From positions 952,501 to 1,016,500 of the forward strand of contig CCMO02000002.1 in the NCBI GenBank assembly GCA_000751295.2: a stretch of 64,000 bases of DNA. The letters run 5' to 3'. This DNA comes from a bacterium YEK0313 (GTDB taxonomy: Bacteria; Pseudomonadota; Alphaproteobacteria; Rhizobiales; Phreatobacteraceae). The notes below the pieces were generated by a model that was given only the letters and a program-made list of their open reading frames with translations, did no database searches and was not told the DNA's origin. Within the stretch, counting starts at the first letter, position 1. Each line of letters starts with the position of its first letter. The position numbers and the translations under genes were made by a program. Of the stretch, positions 60,823 through 64,000 are shown piece after piece.

Positions 60823-61313
60823 GCACGCGTCAGGCGATCACGGTGACCGTCAACGGCGAAAGCCATCAGCGCCTCGTCGAGCCGCGGCTCAGCCTCGTCG
60901 ACTTCCTGCGCCAGGACCTTCAGCTCACCGGCAGCCATGTCGGCTGCGAGATGGGCGCCTGCGGCGCCTGCCTCGTCCTGGTCGACGATGAGCCCGTTCA
61001 TGCCTGCCTGATGTTCGCCGTGCAGGCCGAAGGCGCGCGCATCGAGACCGTCGAGGGCCTTGCCGCGCGCGACGCACTGGCCGACCTGAAGGCGGCCTTC
61101 CGCGACCGCAACGCGCTGCAGTGCGGCTACTGCACGCCCGGCATGCTGGCGACCGCCCATGCCATTCTCGCCCGCGGCGGCGTGCCGAGCCGGGAGGAGA
61201 TCCGCGACGCGCTGTCGGGCAACTATTGCCGATGTACCGGTTACGAGGCGATCGTCGACGCCATCGTCATGACGGCCGAAGCGCGGGCAGCGGCAGGGGA
61301 GGCTGCCCGATGA
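60819..61313 (+). CDS. Molybdenum hydroxylase iron-sulfur subunit (CoxS-like)
   Basis: 164 residues from MSTRQAITVTVNGESHQRLV. The plant-ferredoxin-type cluster has CEMGACGAC with a fourth cysteine in VHACLMF, and the C-terminal [2Fe-2S] domain has LQCGYCTPGML and NYCRCTGYEA. All eight cysteine ligands are present. Its 3' end overlaps the large-subunit start. Confidence 0.95.
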   Translation: MSTRQAITVTVNGESHQRLVEPRLSLVDFLRQDLQLTGSHVGCEMGACGACLVLVDDEPVHACLMFAVQAEGARIETVEGLAARDALADLKAAFRDRNALQCGYCTPGMLATAHAILARGGVPSREEIRDALSGNYCRCTGYEAIVDAIVMTAEARAAAGEAAR

Positions 61314-63682
61314 CCGCTCCCGGCCCCCTCGACCGGCCCAATTCCTATATCGGCCGCGCTGTCAGCCGGCCGAACGCCATGCGGCTGATGAACGGGCGCG
61401 GCCGCTTCGTCGGCGACATCGTTCTGCCGCGCATGCTCCATGCCGCCTTCGTGCGCAGCCCCTATGCCCATGCCCGCATCGCCGGCATCGACACGAGCGC
61501 CGCCGCCGCCATGCCCGGCGTGCGGCTGGTCGCGACCGGCGCCGACCTCGCCCGCATCGCAACGCCCTGGACCGGCACGCTCGATCACTTCAAGGGCATG
61601 AAGTCGGCGCCGCAATGGCCCCTGCCGCTCGACGAGGTGGTCTGGGCCGGACAGGCGGTGGTGGCTGTTGTCGCCGAGACGCGCGCCGAGGCGGAGGATG
61701 CCGCCGAGGCCGTGACGGTCGACTATGAGGAGCTCGCCGTCGTCGCCGATGTCGACGCGGCGCGCGCACCCGATGCCGTCACGGCGAGCGCCGGCCTCGA
61801 CGACAATCTCTGTTTCCGCGCGCTGATCGACACCGGCGCGGTCGACGAGGCCTTCGCCGCGGCCGCCCATGTGGTGGAGGCCGACCTGCGCTTCGGCCGG
61901 CACACGGCGGTGACGCTGGAGCCGCGCGCCATCCTCGCCGACTTCGACCCGGGCGAGCGTCAGCTCACCGTGCATCACGCGACCCAGACGCCCTACCAGT
62001 TCCAGACGCTCTACAGCCGCCATTTCAACTTGGCCGAAGCGCGCGTCAGGGTGATCGCGCCGGATATCGGCGGCTCGTTCGGCATGAAGCTGCATGTCTA
62101 TCACGAGGACATGGCGGTGGTGGCCCTGAGCATTCTCACCGGCCGGCCGGTGCGCTATGTCGCCGACCGCACCGAAGCCTTCGTCTCCGACATCCACGCC
62201 CGCGATCACCGGGTGAAGGCGCGGCTGGCGACCGACGCCGAGGGGCGCATCCTGGCGATCGACGTCGACGACGTCACCGCGGTCGGGGCCTTCTCGACCT
62301 ATCCGCGCACCAGCGCCGTCGAAGGCAACCAGGTGATCCGGCTGATCGGCGCGCCCTATCGCTTCGATCACTATCGGGCGGAGCTCTCGGTCATATTCCA
62401 GAACAAGGTGCAGACCAGCCAGTACCGTGCGGTCGGCCATCCCATCGCCTGTGCGGTCACCGAGCGGCTCGTCGACCTCGCGGCGGCAAGGCTCGGCCTC
62501 GACCCCTTCGCCATGCGCGCGAAGAACCTCATCGCCGACGATGCCTATCCGGCGAGCTCGGCCTCCGGCTACCATTTCGAGAAGCTGTCGCACGAGACCT
62601 GCCTTGCCCGCCTCAAGACGATGATGGACTACGAGGGCCTGCGCCGCGACCAGGCCGAGGCCCGCGCCCGCGGAGTCCATCGCGGCATCGGCATCGCGAC
62701 CTTCGTCGAGATCACCAATCCGAGCCCGGCCTTCTACGGCATCGGCGGCGCCCATATTTCGGCCCAGGACGGCGCCGTGGTGAAGCTGACGCCCTCGGGC
62801 GAGGTGCAGTGCCTGATCTCGGTGACCGAGCAGGGCCAGGGCACCGAGACGATCATCGGCCAGATCGTCGCCGAAAAGCTCGGCGTCGACCGCGAGCGGG
62901 TCAAGGTCATCACCGGCGATACCGACGTGACGCCGCATGGCGGCGCCACCTGGGCCTGCCGCGGCGCCGGCATCGGCGGCGAGACCGCCTTCCAGGCGGC
63001 CAAGGCCCTGAGGCGCAACGTGCTCGGCATTGCCGCGGCCATTCTGCAGACCCAGGCCGAGGCGCTCGATCTCGTCGACGGCGTGGTGGTGGAGCGGGCC
63101 CGCGGCACCGCTCGCCTCGACCTCGCCGACATTGCCCGCATCGCCTATTTCCGCTCGGACGTGCTGCCGCCGGGCGCGCAGGCCCAGCTCACCGTCGCCC
63201 ATCACTTCGCGCCGGAAGGCTATCCCTTCGCCTTCACCAACGGCATCCAGGGCTGCCATGTCGAGGTCGACGTCGAGACCGGCTTCGTCAAGCTCTTGAA
63301 GCACTGGGTGGTCGAGGACTGCGGCACGATCATCAACCCGATGCTGGTCGACGAGCAGGTGCGCGGCGGCGTGGTCCAGGGCCTCGGCGCGGCGCTGTTC
63401 GAGGAATGCCTCTACGACGACAACGGCCAGCTCACCAACGGCTCGCTCGCCGACTATCTCGTGCCCATGGCCTGCGAGATGCCCGACATCGTCATCGGCC
63501 ATGTCGAGACGCCGACGCGCGACACCGAGCTCGGCGCCAAGGGTTGCGGCGAGGCCGGCACGGCCGCCGCCTCGGCCGCCGCCCTCAACGCCGTCAACGA
63601 CGCGCTTCTGCCCTTCGGCGCGACCATCGCCGAGATCCCCATGACGCCGCATCGCATCCTCACCGCGCTGAAGCGCGTGTGA
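61310..63682 (+). CDS. Molybdenum hydroxylase large subunit (CoxL-like, substrate unknown)
   Basis: 790 residues from ATG 61310. Molybdopterin-binding segments are VIAPDIGGSFGMKLHVYHED and ATWACRGAGIGGETAFQAAK, and the catalytic glutamate of the family is in LGAKGCGEAGT near residue 747. The active-site loop near residue 370 reads QYRAVGHP instead of AYRCSFR (true CO dehydrogenase, form I) or AYRGAGR (form II). It is therefore not a CO dehydrogenase and belongs to a divergent aldehyde/xanthine/aromatic hydroxylase group. The following ABC binding protein suggests that an imported organic compound is the substrate. Confidence 0.9.
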   Translation: MTAPGPLDRPNSYIGRAVSRPNAMRLMNGRGRFVGDIVLPRMLHAAFVRSPYAHARIAGIDTSAAAAMPGVRLVATGADLARIATPWTGTLDHFKGMKSAPQWPLPLDEVVWAGQAVVAVVAETRAEAEDAAEAVTVDYEELAVVADVDAARAPDAVTASAGLDDNLCFRALIDTGAVDEAFAAAAHVVEADLRFGRHTAVTLEPRAILADFDPGERQLTVHHATQTPYQFQTLYSRHFNLAEARVRVIAPDIGGSFGMKLHVYHEDMAVVALSILTGRPVRYVADRTEAFVSDIHARDHRVKARLATDAEGRILAIDVDDVTAVGAFSTYPRTSAVEGNQVIRLIGAPYRFDHYRAELSVIFQNKVQTSQYRAVGHPIACAVTERLVDLAAARLGLDPFAMRAKNLIADDAYPASSASGYHFEKLSHETCLARLKTMMDYEGLRRDQAEARARGVHRGIGIATFVEITNPSPAFYGIGGAHISAQDGAVVKLTPSGEVQCLISVTEQGQGTETIIGQIVAEKLGVDRERVKVITGDTDVTPHGGATWACRGAGIGGETAFQAAKALRRNVLGIAAAILQTQAEALDLVDGVVVERARGTARLDLADIARIAYFRSDVLPPGAQAQLTVAHHFAPEGYPFAFTNGIQGCHVEVDVETGFVKLLKHWVVEDCGTIINPMLVDEQVRGGVVQGLGAALFEECLYDDNGQLTNGSLADYLVPMACEMPDIVIGHVETPTRDTELGAKGCGEAGTAAASAAALNAVNDALLPFGATIAEIPMTPHRILTALKRV

Positions 63683-63725
63683 GCCTGAAGCCAAGCAGAA
63701 CAAGACCTTCCGGGAGGACAAGACC

Positions 63726-64000
63726 ATGAGCCGCAGCACGGGAAGCTTCACCCCTCGGCCGTCGCGCCGCGCCGTCATGGCCGGCCTCAGTGCCGGCCTC
63801 GTGGCGGCGCCCTGGATCGCCCGCGCGCAAGGCGAGACCATCCGCATCGGCTTTCCGACGCCGCTGACGGGACCCTTCGCGGCCGAGGCGCGCGACCAGG
63901 TGCGCAGCGCCGAGCTCGCCGTGAAGCTGATCAACGACAAGGGCGGGGTCGCCGGCCGCAAGGTCGAGCTGCTCGTGCGCGACGACAAGCTGAATGCCGG
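63726..64000 (+). CDS. Branched-chain amino-acid-type ABC substrate-binding protein, N-terminal part
   Basis: The first 91 residues are visible before the window ends. ATG 63726 follows GGGAGGACAAGACC. A twin-arginine-like signal (SRRAVMAGLSAGLVAAPWIA) ends near ARAQG. The mature part IRIGFPTPLTGPFAAEA and LAVKLINDKGGVAGRKVELL is typical of Leu/Ile/Val-type periplasmic binding proteins (Peripla_BP_6), which often bind aromatic acids or amides. It starts 43 bases after the hydroxylase large subunit and is probably in the same operon. Confidence 0.9.
   Translation, partial: MSRSTGSFTPRPSRRAVMAGLSAGLVAAPWIARAQGETIRIGFPTPLTGPFAAEARDQVRSAELAVKLINDKGGVAGRKVELLVRDDKLNA

Noticed and set aside
61310..63682. 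Annotation as aerobic carbon monoxide dehydrogenase CoxL
   Set aside because: The form I loop AYRCSFR needed for the Cu-Mo centre is not present; the loop reads QYRAVGHP.
61241..63988. 915-codon frame antisense to the molybdenum hydroxylase large subunit
   Set aside because: The plus-strand gene has clear cofactor motifs; the antisense frame has none.

Overview
The window is GC-rich chromosomal DNA from an alphaproteobacterium, most likely of the order Hyphomicrobiales (Rhizobiales). The indications are the ChvG/ChvI two-component pair next to a shortened HPr kinase, an EIIA-Man-type protein and HPr; an ECF sigma factor paired with an NrsF (DUF1109) anti-sigma factor; the one-cysteine alphaproteobacterial form of DnaX; and the neighbourhoods yidC-rnpA-rpmH, mutM/ubiE-ubiB and coaBC-dut. 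I cannot name a genus. Most genes are ordinary core genes, and most long open frames antisense to them are GC-driven shadows.

Layout. 1-800: C-terminal end of a GMC oxidoreductase. 847-1872: an IS481-family element inserted at the stop codon of a lysR gene. 1.9-10.2 kb: a minus-strand fatty/branched acyl-CoA degradation operon (MerR regulator, two acyl-CoA dehydrogenases, thiolase, FadJ-type bifunctional enzyme) with a palindromic operator in front of merR. 10.3-11.6 kb: sigma factor plus NrsF, preceded by a sequence matching the Caulobacter SigF promoter. 12.2-19.2 kb: a TetR-led catabolic operon with an NMT1/SsuA-type ABC importer, a cyclase-family hydrolase, an FAH-family enzyme and an SMP-30 lactonase; its substrate is unknown. 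20.5-25.7 kb: polA and engB, convergent, with an IS3-family element between them. 26-38.5 kb: yidC, rnpA, rpmH, a GST, mutM, ubiE, ubiB, amn, coaBC, dut, an Rrf2 regulator, an aminotransferase and a methyltransferase. 38.5-43.2 kb: a YqhA-like membrane protein, then HPr, EIIA, HPr kinase, ChvG and ChvI. 43.4-51.3 kb: membrane-anchored cytochrome c, kdsB, pheA, lysR, nudC, a HIT protein, SRP RNA, dnaX (frame broken), ybaB and recR.

51.3-55.3 kb is the accessory part: a long imperfect inverted repeat, a VapBC-type toxin-antitoxin pair, a decayed IS5-like element interrupted by a second IS481 copy, and a stretch of visibly lower GC with an unrecognised gene. 55.3-58.9 kb: a hexuronate operon (uxuB, uxaC, FadR/GntR regulator). 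59.0-64.0 kb: a TetR regulator facing a three-subunit molybdenum hydroxylase (CoxM/S/L-like) and the start of a branched-chain-type ABC binding protein; two matching palindromes lie in the divergent promoter region.

The items most worth checking are the molybdenum hydroxylase with its non-standard active-site loop and its paired operators, the ABC importer-cyclase-FAH-SMP-30 operon, the reading-frame break in dnaX, the two oppositely oriented IS481 copies bracketing about 51 kb of core genes, and the low-GC unknown gene. I did not find CRISPR arrays, tRNA or rRNA genes, prophage or a recognisable new defence system.
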